Below, piece after piece: positions 45,326-53,485 of a stretch of DNA of 64,000 nucleotides. Every line of letters starts with the position of its first letter. The stretch's first letter is position 1. The notes beneath the pieces were generated by a model, which saw nothing but the letters and a program-made list of their open reading frames with translations, was not told where the DNA came from and made no database searches. A program made the translations under genes and the position numbers. The stretch comes from Streptomyces sp. NBC_01454 (lineage in GTDB: Bacteria > Actinomycetota > Actinomycetes > Streptomycetales > Streptomycetaceae), in contig NZ_CP109460.1 in the NCBI RefSeq assembly GCF_036227565.1, positions 2,666,001 through 2,730,000 on the forward strand, written 5' to 3'.

Positions 45326-45916
45326 ATGTCCGCACCACTGTCCGCCGCCCGGTTCCGCCACGCACTCACGGCCGAGGGGCTGCGGGTCGCCGAGGTCGCC
45401 GGCTGGGAGACGCACAACCGCAACAGCAAGGGGCCATGGGGCCCGGTGCACGGAGTGATGGTGCACCACACCGGCACGTCCGGCGCCGACAGCACCGTCC
45501 AGCTCTGCTACGACGGCCGCCCGGACCTGCCGGGGCCGCTGTGCCACGGCGTGATCACCAAGGACGGCACGGTGCATCTGGTCGGTTGCGGCCGCGCCAA
45601 TCACGCGGGCCTCGGCGACGGCGACGTCCTGCGCGCGGTGATCGCCGAGAAGCGGCTGCCGCCGGACAACGAGGCCGACACCGACGGCAACCCCTGCTTC
45701 TACGGCTTCGAGTGCGAGAACCTCGGCGACGGCAAGGACCCCTGGCCACCGGCGCAGCTGGAGGCCGTGGAGAAGGCCGCGGCGGCGCTGTGCCGGGCGC
45801 ACGGCTGGACCGAGCGCTCGGTGATCGGACACCTGGAGTGGCAGCCCGGCAAGATCGACCCGCGCGGCTACACGATGGACTGGCTGCGCGAGCGGATCGG
45901 CGACCGGCTGAAATGA
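45326..45916 (+). CDS. N-acetylmuramoyl-L-alanine amidase (PGRP-type)
   Basis: A 196-residue amidase-2 domain protein. It has GPVHGVMVHHTGTSG (zinc-binding His), HGVITKDGTVHLVG, and a late His in IGHLEWQPGKIDPRGY. The ATG at 45326 follows GGAG 6 nt upstream. There is no signal peptide or wall-binding domain, as in phage endolysins, so it may be cytosolic or of prophage origin. Cutting of the muramoyl-alanine bond is expected. Confidence 0.87.
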   Translation: MSAPLSAARFRHALTAEGLRVAEVAGWETHNRNSKGPWGPVHGVMVHHTGTSGADSTVQLCYDGRPDLPGPLCHGVITKDGTVHLVGCGRANHAGLGDGDVLRAVIAEKRLPPDNEADTDGNPCFYGFECENLGDGKDPWPPAQLEAVEKAAAALCRAHGWTERSVIGHLEWQPGKIDPRGYTMDWLRERIGDRLK

Positions 45917-45962
45917 GCGGGCGGCGGTACGGGACCGGCCCACCGCGCCGGCACCCGGGACA

Positions 45963-46895
45963 ATGGGCCGGGTGACCCGCACCGTCCCCGGCTCGCAGCC
46001 GGACCCCCACACCCTGCGCCCGCGCCTGCCCTCGCCCGTCCAGGAGCTCACCGACGGGCCGTTCGCGCGCCGCGGGGTACGGCTGCTGCTCAAGCGGGAC
46101 GACCTGATCCACCCGGATCTGCCGGGCAACAAGTGGCGGAAGCTGGAGCCGAATCTGCGGGCCGCCGCCGCGGCCGGCGACCGCGCGCTGCTGACCTTCG
46201 GCGGGGCGTACTCCAACCATCTGCGGGCCACGGCCGCGGCCGGCCGGCTGCTCGGCTTCACCACCATCGGCGTGGTCCGCGGCGACGAGCTGGCCGGGCG
46301 GCCGCTCAATCCGTCGCTGGCCCGCTGCGCCGCCGACGGGATGCGGCTGCACTTCCTGGACCGGGCCCGCTACCGCCGCGCCGGCGACCCGGACGTCCTC
46401 GCCGCCCTGCACGACCGCTTCGGTGCGTTCCGCGTGATACCCGAGGGCGGCAGCAACGCCCTTGCCGCCCAGGGCTGTACGCAGCTGGGCCGGGAGCTGC
46501 GCGGGGTGGCGGACACGGTCGCGGTGCCCTGCGGCACCGGCGGCACCCTGGCCGGACTCGCCGCCGGACTGGGCCCGCGGCAGCGCGCCCTGGGCTTCCC
46601 CGTCCTCAAGGGCGGCCGCCCGCACTTCCTCCAGCAGGCGATCGGGGCGCTGCAGACCGCCGCGTTCGGCAGACCGCGCGGCGACTGGCGCCTGGACGAC
46701 CGCTTCCACTGCGGCGGATACGCCCGCCGCACCCCGGAGCTGGACGCGTTCGCGGACGCCTTCGAGGACCGGCACGGGCTGCCGCTGGAGCGGCTCTACG
46801 TCGCCAAGCTGCTGTACGGGCTGACGACGCTGGCCGGGGAGGGCGCCTTCGCCCCCGGCAGCACGGTGGCCGCCGTGATCACCGGCACGCCCTGA
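45963..46895 (+). CDS. PLP-dependent deaminase (ACC deaminase / D-cysteine desulfhydrase family)
   Basis: A 310-residue fold-type II PLP enzyme. The PLP lysine is in LPGNKWRKLE, preceded by LLKRDDLIHPDLPG, and the phosphate-binding loop is in VPCGTGGTLAGLAAG. Length and pattern fit 1-aminocyclopropane-1-carboxylate deaminase-like or D-cysteine desulfhydrase enzymes; the exact substrate is open. ATG at 45963 and GTG at 45972 are both possible. The stop is 18 bp from the convergent antiporter stop. Confidence 0.85.
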   Translation: MGRVTRTVPGSQPDPHTLRPRLPSPVQELTDGPFARRGVRLLLKRDDLIHPDLPGNKWRKLEPNLRAAAAAGDRALLTFGGAYSNHLRATAAAGRLLGFTTIGVVRGDELAGRPLNPSLARCAADGMRLHFLDRARYRRAGDPDVLAALHDRFGAFRVIPEGGSNALAAQGCTQLGRELRGVADTVAVPCGTGGTLAGLAAGLGPRQRALGFPVLKGGRPHFLQQAIGALQTAAFGRPRGDWRLDDRFHCGGYARRTPELDAFADAFEDRHGLPLERLYVAKLLYGLTTLAGEGAFAPGSTVAAVITGTP

Positions 46896-46913
46896 ACGGG
46901 GAGCCTCGCACCC

Positions 46914-48515
46914 CTACGACGCCACTTCCCGGTAAGCCGTCGCCTCCTCCAGGTCCAGCCGGCGCAGCAGCGTCCGCAGCATCTCGTCGTCGATCCGCCG
47001 GGCGTCCCGCAGCTGGACGAACACCTGCCGCTCGGCGTCGATCATCTCCCGGGCCAGCCGCCGGTAGGTCTCGTCGGCGGACTCCCCGGTCGCCTCGTTG
47101 ACCGCGCCGAGCCGCTCCCACACGGAGTTGCGGCGCCGTTCCATGATCGTGCGCAGCCGGTCGGTGAGCGGCCCGGGCAGGGCATTGCGGTCGTCCCGCA
47201 AGAGCTCCTCCAGCCGCTCCTCGGCGGCCCGGGAGGCCTCGTTCTGCGCCTGCGCCTCGGCCAGCGTCTCGGCCCGGTCGTCCCGGCCGGGCAGCTTCAG
47301 CGCGCGGATCAGCGGCGGCAGCGTCAGCCCCTGGAGGACGAGGGTGGCGATGACGGTGGTGAAGGTCAGGAAGAGCACGAGGTTGCGGGCCGGGAAGGCC
47401 CCCGTGCCGTGCCCGGCCATGGGGAGGGAGAACGCGATGGCCAGCGACACCACCCCGCGCATCCCGGCCCAGCCGACGATGACCGGTGCGGTCCAGTTGG
47501 TCCCCGGTTCGCGGGCGCGGATCCGGGCCGACAGGACGCGCGGCAGAAAGGTGGCCGGGAAGACCCACACGAAGCGCGCCAGGACCACGACCAAGAACAC
47601 CGCCACCGCGTACCACAGGGCCTGCGGCCCGCTGAACCGTCCCAGGCCCCGCAGCACCACCGGCAGCTGCAGCCCGATCAGCGCGAAGACGGCGGACTCC
47701 AGGATGAAGGAGACCACCTTCCACACCGCCTCCTCCTGGAGCCGGGTCTCGAAGTCGACCTGCCAGGAGCGGTGCCCCAGGTAGAGGCCGACCACGACGA
47801 CGGCCAGCACCCCGGAGGCGCCGAACTGCTCGGCCGTCGCGTAGGCGACGAACGGGATGAGCAGCGAGAGGGTGTTCTCCAGCAGCGCCGATTCGCGCAG
47901 CCGCACCCGCAGCCAGTGCAGCGGCACCATCAGCACGACGCCGATGCCGATGCCGCCCAGGGACGCGACGGCGAACTCTTTGACGCCCTCCCCCCAGGTG
48001 GTGGCCGCGCCGAGGGCCGCGGCCAGCGCGACCTTGTACGCGGTGATCGCGGTGGCGTCGTTGACCAGCGACTCGCCCTGCAGAATCGTGGTGATCCGGT
48101 GCGGCAGCCCGAGCCGGCGGGCGATGGCGGTGGCTGCGACCGCGTCCGGCGGGGCGACCACGGCGCCCAGGACGAGCGCGGCGGTCAGCGGCAGGTCCGG
48201 GATGACGAGATAGGCCGCGTAGCCCACCACCAGCGTGGCGAACAGGACATAGCCGACCGACAGCAGCGCCACCGGCCGCACATTGGCCCGCAGATCCAGA
48301 TACGAGCTGTCCAGCGCCGCGGTGTGCAGCAAGGGGGGCAGCACCAGCGGCAGCACGATGTGCGGATCGAGGGTGTAGTCCGGCAGGCCCGGGACGGTGG
48401 AGGCCGCGAGCCCCGCGGCGACCAGCAGCAGCGGCGCGGGGACGGGTGTGCGGCGCGCCAGTCCGGCGACCGCCGTGCTCCCCGCAACCAGCAACAACAG
48501 CGGCATGACAGCCAT
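46914..48515 (-). CDS. Na+/H+ antiporter, CPA1 family with long C-terminal tail
   Basis: A 533-residue protein. About 12 membrane helices fill residues 1-420, with ILQGESLVNDATAITAYKVA and VIVGWAGMRGVVSLAIAFSLP as CPA1 signatures. A cytoplasmic helical tail (about 425-533) is rich in Arg/Glu and may sense pH or ions. The start at 48515 begins directly with a membrane helix. It is divergent from the UBP-finger gene, with 59 bp between starts. Confidence 0.92.
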   Translation of the reverse strand: MAVMPLLLLVAGSTAVAGLARRTPVPAPLLLVAAGLAASTVPGLPDYTLDPHIVLPLVLPPLLHTAALDSSYLDLRANVRPVALLSVGYVLFATLVVGYAAYLVIPDLPLTAALVLGAVVAPPDAVAATAIARRLGLPHRITTILQGESLVNDATAITAYKVALAAALGAATTWGEGVKEFAVASLGGIGIGVVLMVPLHWLRVRLRESALLENTLSLLIPFVAYATAEQFGASGVLAVVVVGLYLGHRSWQVDFETRLQEEAVWKVVSFILESAVFALIGLQLPVVLRGLGRFSGPQALWYAVAVFLVVVLARFVWVFPATFLPRVLSARIRAREPGTNWTAPVIVGWAGMRGVVSLAIAFSLPMAGHGTGAFPARNLVLFLTFTTVIATLVLQGLTLPPLIRALKLPGRDDRAETLAEAQAQNEASRAAEERLEELLRDDRNALPGPLTDRLRTIMERRRNSVWERLGAVNEATGESADETYRRLAREMIDAERQVFVQLRDARRIDDEMLRTLLRRLDLEEATAYREVAS

Positions 48516-48574
48516 CGGTCCCGTCCCGTCCCCGTGTCCTGTGCCGGCCGTCCCGGCGATCTAACCTGGCCATC

Positions 48575-48835
48575 ATGAGCGAGTGCACGCATGTTCCCGG
48601 ACTGCCGCGCGCCGAACCGGCGCCGCTGAGCGCCACCTGCCTGGAGTGCCTGGCCGTCGGCAGCCACCCCGTACAGCTGCGGCTGTGCCTGGTCTGCGGC
48701 CATGTCGGCTGTTGCGATTCGTCGCCGTTCCGGCATGCCACCGGGCACTTCGAGGAGACCGGCCATCCCGTGATGCGGACCTTCGAACCGGGCGACTCCT
48801 GGCGCTGGTGCTTCGTCGACCAGCAACTGGTGTGA
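48575..48835 (+). CDS. UBP-type zinc finger protein
   Basis: An 86-residue single-domain protein. The Zn-UBP pattern is complete: ECTHVPG, then CLECLAVGSHPVQLRLCLVCGHVGCCDSS, and HATGHFEETGHPVMRTFE. In eukaryotes this finger binds ubiquitin tails; in bacteria it stands alone and its ligand is unknown. It is followed at 32 bp by the acetyltransferase gene on the same strand, possibly one operon. Confidence 0.88.
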   Translation: MSECTHVPGLPRAEPAPLSATCLECLAVGSHPVQLRLCLVCGHVGCCDSSPFRHATGHFEETGHPVMRTFEPGDSWRWCFVDQQLV

Positions 48836-48867
48836 AGAGCCGGACGGCGTCCGTTTAGCCTTCAGAC

Positions 48868-49356
48868 ATGATCCGCCAAGCGACCCCCGACGACGTCCCC
48901 GTCATCCTGGCCATGATCGGCGAGCTGGCCGCGTACGAGCGCGAGCCCCAGGCCGCCCGGGCCACCGGGCCGCAGCTCGAGGAGGCCCTCTTCGGACCGC
49001 AGCCGGCCGCCTTCGCGCTGATCGCGGAGGCCGGCGGCGCCCCGGTCGGCTTCGCCCTGTGGTTCCGGAACTTCTCGACGTGGACGGGCACACACGGTGT
49101 CTACCTGGAGGACCTGTACGTCCGCCCCGAGGCCCGCGGCGACGGCCACGGCAAGGCGCTGCTCGCGGCCCTCGCGGAGATCTGCGTGGCCCGCGGGTAC
49201 GAGCGTTTCGAGTGGTCGGTCCTGGATTGGAATGAACCGTCCATCGGCTTTTACCGGTCGATCGGCGCCCGCCCCATGGACGAATGGACGGTCTTCCGGC
49301 TCACTGGAGAGGCACTGCACGACCTCGCGGCCACGTCACGCGTCAACGGAGCGTAA
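48868..49356 (+). CDS. GNAT family N-acetyltransferase
   Basis: A 162-residue acetyltransferase. The fold markers are a first strand IRQATPDDVPVILAMI, the acetyl-CoA loop VRPEARGDGHGKALLAAL (Q/RxxGxG/A-like), and DWNEPSIGFYRSIGA. It is closest in pattern to the spermidine/diamine acetyltransferase branch (YLEDLYVRPEARG). The substrate is unproven. Confidence 0.9.
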   Translation: MIRQATPDDVPVILAMIGELAAYEREPQAARATGPQLEEALFGPQPAAFALIAEAGGAPVGFALWFRNFSTWTGTHGVYLEDLYVRPEARGDGHGKALLAALAEICVARGYERFEWSVLDWNEPSIGFYRSIGARPMDEWTVFRLTGEALHDLAATSRVNGA

Positions 49357-49647
49357 TCGGCATCGATTTGACAGTGCACACCCCTAGCCACTTTCCGTAC
49401 CCGTCGATTTACAATCAGTGACAGCGGTGGCGCCGGAAGAACCGGGGCCGGATCGCCCCTGGACGGCAGTCGTCCTTCTTCCGGGCGACACCGGCCCGCA
49501 GATCGCGATAGCGTCACAGCCGAACCATGCGTCGCGCCTGATCGTTCTCCTTTCACCCGAGGGGAGAAAAGGGCCGGCACCTATCCCGAACAACGCGAAT
49601 ATCGCGCATTTCCAGCTCAACCAGCTTGTGCCACCTTGGAGGTGAGG

Positions 49648-50061
49648 GTGTCCCAGATCGCAGGCGAGCCCGGGACTCAGGACTTCGTGGAAGTCCGTCT
49701 GCCCGCTGCGGGTGCCTACCTGTCCGTGCTGCGTACGGCCACGGCCGGCCTCGCAGCCCGCTTGGACTTCACCCTCGACGAAATCGAGGATCTGCGCATC
49801 GCGGTCGACGAGGCCTGCGCGATCCTTCTGCAACAGGCCGTCCCCGGCAGTGTGCTGAGCTGCGTCTTCCGTCTGATTGACGACGCGCTGCAGGTCACGG
49901 TGTCGGCCCCGACGACCGACGGCCGCGCCCCCGAGCGCGACACCTTCGCCTGGACGGTGCTCTCCGCGCTGGCCGGCAAGGTCGATTCCACCGTCGCCGA
50001 GGACCAGACGGTCACCATCAGTCTGTACAAGGAGCGCGGCGCCGGTCCCGGACCGTCATGA
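49648..50061 (+). CDS. ushX: Anti-sigma factor (serine-kinase fold), partner of SigH
   Basis: A 137-residue RsbW-like protein. The HATPase_c2 motif is DEIEDLRIAVDEACAILL, the N-box of the kinase fold, with a VEVRLPAAGAYLSVLRTA N-terminus. It matches the anti-sigma factor encoded before sigH in S. coelicolor (also called PrsH). GTG at 49648 is chosen: GGAGG is 5 nt upstream and the family starts S-Q-I-A-G; a TTG at 49636 is an alternative. It holds SigH inactive until stress. The gene ends 16 bp before the sigH GTG. Confidence 0.92.
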   Translation: MSQIAGEPGTQDFVEVRLPAAGAYLSVLRTATAGLAARLDFTLDEIEDLRIAVDEACAILLQQAVPGSVLSCVFRLIDDALQVTVSAPTTDGRAPERDTFAWTVLSALAGKVDSTVAEDQTVTISLYKERGAGPGPS

Positions 50062-50077
50062 CCGAACAGGGGGCCCC

Positions 50078-51064
50078 GTGAAAGATCTCGAACGCGGCGG
50101 GCGGATGGCGGCCGGTGCCACCATCCCCGGGCAGCAGGCCCGGCCGCATCCGGTGGGTGTGGCCCACCACGGCGGCCGGTTGAATGCGGCGGAGCAGGCA
50201 GAGCGGGCGGACCACATGGAGCAGAGCGAGCAGCCGGGGCAGCAGGAGCATCAGCACAACGCTCCGGCCCCCGAACACCAGCTGCAGGATCACCAGCGTT
50301 CCCAGGCACCGCACGACCGCAGCGGCGCCCGGGCGATGTTCTACGAACTGCGCGGACTGCCCGACGGCTCCCCGGAGCGCGCGGAGCTGCGCAATGCTCT
50401 CGTGCGGATGCATCTCCCGCTCGTCGAGCATCTGGCCCGGCGGTTCCGCAACCGCGGTGAGCCGCTGGACGATCTGACCCAGGTCGCCACCATCGGTCTG
50501 ATCAAGTCGGTGGACCGCTTCGACCCGGACCGCGGCGTGGAGTTCTCCACCTACGCCACCCCCACCGTCGTCGGCGAGATCAAACGGCACTTCCGTGACA
50601 AGGGCTGGGCGGTCCGCGTCCCGCGCCGCCTCCAGGAGCTGCGGCTGTCGCTGACCACCGCGACCGCCGAGCTGTCCCAGCGGCACGGCCGGGCCCCCAC
50701 CGTCCATGAGCTGGCCGAACATCTGGCGATCTCCGAGGAGGAGGTCCTGGAGGGCCTGGAGTCCGCCAACGCGTACAGCACGCTCTCCCTGGACGTGCCG
50801 GACACGGACGACGAGTCCCCCGCGGTCGCCGACACCCTCGGCGCCGAGGACGAGGCGCTGGAGGGGGTCGAGTACCGCGAATCCCTCAAGCCGCTGCTGG
50901 AGGACCTCCCGCCGCGGGAGAAGAAGATCCTGCTGCTGCGGTTCTTCGGCAACATGACCCAGTCGCAGATCGCCCAGGAGGTCGGCATCTCCCAGATGCA
51001 CGTCTCCCGGCTCCTGGCCCGCACCCTCGCCCAGCTGCGCGACAAGCTGCTCGTCGAGGAGTAG
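50078..51064 (+). CDS. sigH: RNA polymerase sigma factor SigH (SigB/SigF group)
   Basis: A 328-residue general stress sigma factor. A long Gln/His/Glu-rich N-terminal tail (1-about 85) precedes region 2 (PLVEHLARRFRNRGEPLDDL, then FDPDRGVEFSTYATPTVVGEI). Regions 3 and 4 follow, ending in the HTH QSQIAQEVGISQMHVSRLLARTL. GTG at 50078 is taken as start. The frame is open for at least 67 more codons across ushX, which recalls the longer SigH products reported in S. coelicolor. The role is osmotic-stress and developmental transcription. It is followed by a strong terminator. Confidence 0.93.
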   Translation: MKDLERGGRMAAGATIPGQQARPHPVGVAHHGGRLNAAEQAERADHMEQSEQPGQQEHQHNAPAPEHQLQDHQRSQAPHDRSGARAMFYELRGLPDGSPERAELRNALVRMHLPLVEHLARRFRNRGEPLDDLTQVATIGLIKSVDRFDPDRGVEFSTYATPTVVGEIKRHFRDKGWAVRVPRRLQELRLSLTTATAELSQRHGRAPTVHELAEHLAISEEEVLEGLESANAYSTLSLDVPDTDDESPAVADTLGAEDEALEGVEYRESLKPLLEDLPPREKKILLLRFFGNMTQSQIAQEVGISQMHVSRLLARTLAQLRDKLLVEE

Positions 51065-51112
51065 GGGAGTAACGGACCCGGCGCGCCGGGCACCGGCCGA
51101 CGGTGAAAACGG

Positions 51113-51150
51113 TGAAGGGGCGGGATCCCGGTGAGGATCCCGCCCCTTCA
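51113..51150 (+). terminator. sigH terminator, 16-bp perfect stem
   Basis: TGAAGGGGCGGGATCC pairs perfectly with its complement around a 6-nt loop, 49 bp after the sigH stop and 27 bp beyond the convergent membrane-protein stop. It may serve both genes. Confidence 0.85.
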
Positions 51151-51176
51151 TTCATCCGTTGTGGGCCCGGCGTCCG

Positions 51177-51638
51177 TCAGGGAGCCTCCCGCGGCCCGAT
51201 GCCCAGGGCCTCGGTGGCCGTCGGATTGACCAGCAGGACGAGAACGACCAGCGCGGCCACGGCCAGTCCGATGCCGGCCGCGATCAGCGCCCCGCCGCCG
51301 TTCACCAGCGTCCAGGCCACCGGCAGCGCCACGATCTGGGTGATCAGCGAGGGGCCCCGGCTCCAGCGCCGGCGCAGCCACAGCCCCCGCGCGGCCACCA
51401 GCGGCAGCACCGCGAGCGCGAGGACGGTCAGCCCGCCCATCTCCGCCTGCTGCGCGCTGTCCGGCGAACCGGCGAGCCCCATGATCAGCATGTATGCGCC
51501 GAGCGCGGCCAGCGCGAGCCCCTCGGCCGCGGTGAGCGCCGCGGCGGCGCTCAGCCGGGCGGGCCGCGGTCCGGCCGGCTCGTGGGCGGCGGGGGCGTCG
51601 GCGGCTCGGGACGCGGACTGCTTCTGCTGACTGCTCAC
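51177..51638 (-). CDS. Small integral membrane protein
   Basis: A 153-residue protein with four hydrophobic segments (LTAAEGLALAALGAYMLIMG; GLTVLALAVLPLVAARG; SLITQIVALPVAWTLV; LIAAGIGLAVAALVVLVLL) after a Gln/Ser-rich cytoplasmic tail. The GTG start at 51638 follows GGGGT. It has no recognised family motif beyond general actinomycete membrane proteins. It is divergent from the lipid-kinase-like gene, with 96 bp between starts. Confidence 0.75.
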   Translation of the reverse strand: MSSQQKQSASRAADAPAAHEPAGPRPARLSAAAALTAAEGLALAALGAYMLIMGLAGSPDSAQQAEMGGLTVLALAVLPLVAARGLWLRRRWSRGPSLITQIVALPVAWTLVNGGGALIAAGIGLAVAALVVLVLLVNPTATEALGIGPREAP

Positions 51639-51734
51639 CCCAGCAGGGTAGCGCCGGCGGCCACCGCCTTTGGGGGTGCCCCGGAGGCGGACAGGGCGTG
51701 AGACCGGTACCAGCAGGTAGGTACGCTGCTCCAT

Positions 51735-52718
51735 ATGCGCGCACTCCTCGTGGTCAATCCCGCTGCAACCACCACCAGTGCCCGCACCCGTGACGTGCTC
51801 ACCCACGCGCTCGCCAGCGACCTCAAACTGGAGGTCGCCCAGACGCAGTACCGCGGACACGCACGTGATCTCGCCCGGCAGGCCACCGAGGGCGGGCAGA
51901 TCGATCTGGTCGTGGCGCTCGGCGGCGACGGCACGGTCAACGAGGTCGTCAACGGTCTGCTGGCGAGCGGCCCCGATCCGGACTCCCACCCCCGGCTGGC
52001 CGTCGTCCCCGGCGGCTCCACCAATGTCTTCGCCCGCGCGCTGGGGTTGCCCAATGACGTGGTGGAGGCGACCGGCGCACTGCTGGACGCCCTGCGCGAC
52101 GGCAGTGAGCGCACGATCGGTCTGGGCCTCGCCGCCGGCACACCCGGCACCGAGGACGAGGGCGTACCGGAACGCTGGTTCACCTTCTGTGCGGGCTTCG
52201 GTTTCGACGCCGGTGTCGTCGGCCGGGTCGAGCAGCAGCGCGAACGCGGCAAGCGTTCGACCCACGCCCTGTACGTGCGACAGGTCGTACGGCAGTTCCT
52301 GGGCGAGGCGAACCGCCGGCGGGGCGTCATCACCCTCGAACGCCCGGGCGGTACCGAGGACGCCGCGGAGCTCGTCGAGAACCTCGCGCTGGCCATAATC
52401 TGCAACACCGCTCCGTGGTCCTACCTGGGCAATCGGCCGATCTACCCGTCCCCGGACGCCTCGTTCGACACGGCCCTGGATGTGTTCGCACTGAGCAAGC
52501 TCTCCCCGGCCGCCGTGGCCCGTTACGCCACCCAGCTACTGACGTCAACACCCGAGCGCGGGCCCCACGGCAGGCACGCACTCTCACATCACGACCTCAC
52601 GAACTTCACCTTGCATTCGCAGGTTCCACTGCCCTTCCAGATGGACGGTGACCACCTGGGACTGCGCACGAGTGTGACGTTCACAGGCGTTCGCCGTGCA
52701 CTGCGTGTGATTGTGTGA
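51735..52718 (+). CDS. Diacylglycerol kinase-family protein
   Basis: A 327-residue protein with the DAGK catalytic domain. The nucleotide loop is VALGGDGTVNEVVNG (GGDGT), then VVPGGSTNVFARALGLP, and the N-terminus LLVVNPAATTT is typical. It is soluble. It phosphorylates a lipid such as diacylglycerol or a sphingoid base. In S. coelicolor a similar gene lies between sigH and wblE. Start ATG 51735, close to its own promoter. Confidence 0.9.
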   Translation: MRALLVVNPAATTTSARTRDVLTHALASDLKLEVAQTQYRGHARDLARQATEGGQIDLVVALGGDGTVNEVVNGLLASGPDPDSHPRLAVVPGGSTNVFARALGLPNDVVEATGALLDALRDGSERTIGLGLAAGTPGTEDEGVPERWFTFCAGFGFDAGVVGRVEQQRERGKRSTHALYVRQVVRQFLGEANRRRGVITLERPGGTEDAAELVENLALAIICNTAPWSYLGNRPIYPSPDASFDTALDVFALSKLSPAAVARYATQLLTSTPERGPHGRHALSHHDLTNFTLHSQVPLPFQMDGDHLGLRTSVTFTGVRRALRVIV

Positions 52719-53038
52719 GCAGTAGAGCCCAAAGTCCTTTCACTCGAACGTTTAGACTGGTTTCCACCCCCTGGAATGACGGCTGTGAGCTAGGCGACAC
52801 CAAGGATTCAAAAAAAAGTTTCCGGAAGGGGTTGTATCCGCAGCCGAGGTTTGCGAGTCTCTTCCTGGCGATCGGGACGGCCGCTTCACCGGCCCCCTTG
52901 AGAGCCCGAATCCTCTCCCTCATTCCACAGGACCGCACCAGTTCTCCACTGGGGTTCGGCCCTTCCCTTGCGGGGGGATTCGTGAAAGCGTTCACATTCA
53001 CAAGCAACGATCCCGTCACACGAGGAGATGGAGCAGCC
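52719..53038 (+). other. Long upstream region of wblE
   Basis: 320 bp between the kinase stop and the wblE ATG. It contains an A8 run with TTTCCGG (52808-52825) and several AT-rich words unusual for this genome. No small ORF or riboswitch was recognised. The long leader suggests control of wblE at several promoters or post-transcriptionally. GAGGAGATGGAG lies just before the start. Confidence 0.5.
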
Positions 53039-53296
53039 ATGGACTGGCGTCACCGCGCCGTTTGCCGCGAGGAAGACCCCGAGCTCTTCTTCCCCATCGG
53101 CAACACCGGTCCTGCGCTCCTGCAGATCGAGGAAGCCAAGGCCGTCTGCCGCCGCTGCCCCGTCATGGAGCAGTGCCTGCAGTGGGCGCTCGAGTCCGGC
53201 CAGGACTCCGGCGTCTGGGGTGGTCTGAGCGAGGACGAGCGCCGCGCGATGAAGCGCCGTGCAGCTCGCAACCGGGCGCGCAACGCCAGCGCCTGA
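53039..53296 (+). CDS. wblE: WhiB-like iron-sulfur protein WblE
   Basis: An 85-residue WhiB family protein. The four Fe-S cysteines are Cys9, Cys37, Cys40 and Cys46 (C-x27-CxxC-x5-C). The turn GVWGG is at 58-62, followed by the basic C-terminal DNA-contact helix (RRAMKRRAARNRARN). WblE is an essential-type actinomycete regulator that contacts the principal sigma factor. Starting at MDWRHRA fits WblE rather than longer Wbl proteins. Confidence 0.96.
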   Translation: MDWRHRAVCREEDPELFFPIGNTGPALLQIEEAKAVCRRCPVMEQCLQWALESGQDSGVWGGLSEDERRAMKRRAARNRARNASA

Positions 53297-53393
53297 GCCA
53301 GTAGCCCCGTGGCCCCCGAGCCGCAGCGCGCAGTACCCCCGATGCACCTCCGGAGCTGATCAGCTCGGTCGTCATCGCATTTCAAGAGCTTTG

Positions 53394-53420
53394 AGCCCCG
53401 GACCGGATGGGTCCGGGGCT
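53394..53420. terminator. Bidirectional terminator wblE/histidine kinase
   Basis: An 11-bp perfect stem AGCCCCGGACC/GGTCCGGGGCT around a 5-nt loop, followed by TGCTGCTGTT, lies 98 bp after wblE and 66 bp beyond the kinase stop. Confidence 0.82.
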
Positions 53421-53485
53421 TGCTGCTGTTCCGGGGCGGGTGCGGGCCGGCGCGGCGGGGTGGACAGGGCGGACGGTGCCGGCCG

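Noticed and set aside
49418..49645. 75-codon ORF before ushX
   Set aside because: No ribosome site and no homologue recalled; the stretch is better explained as the promoter region and leader of ushX-sigH.
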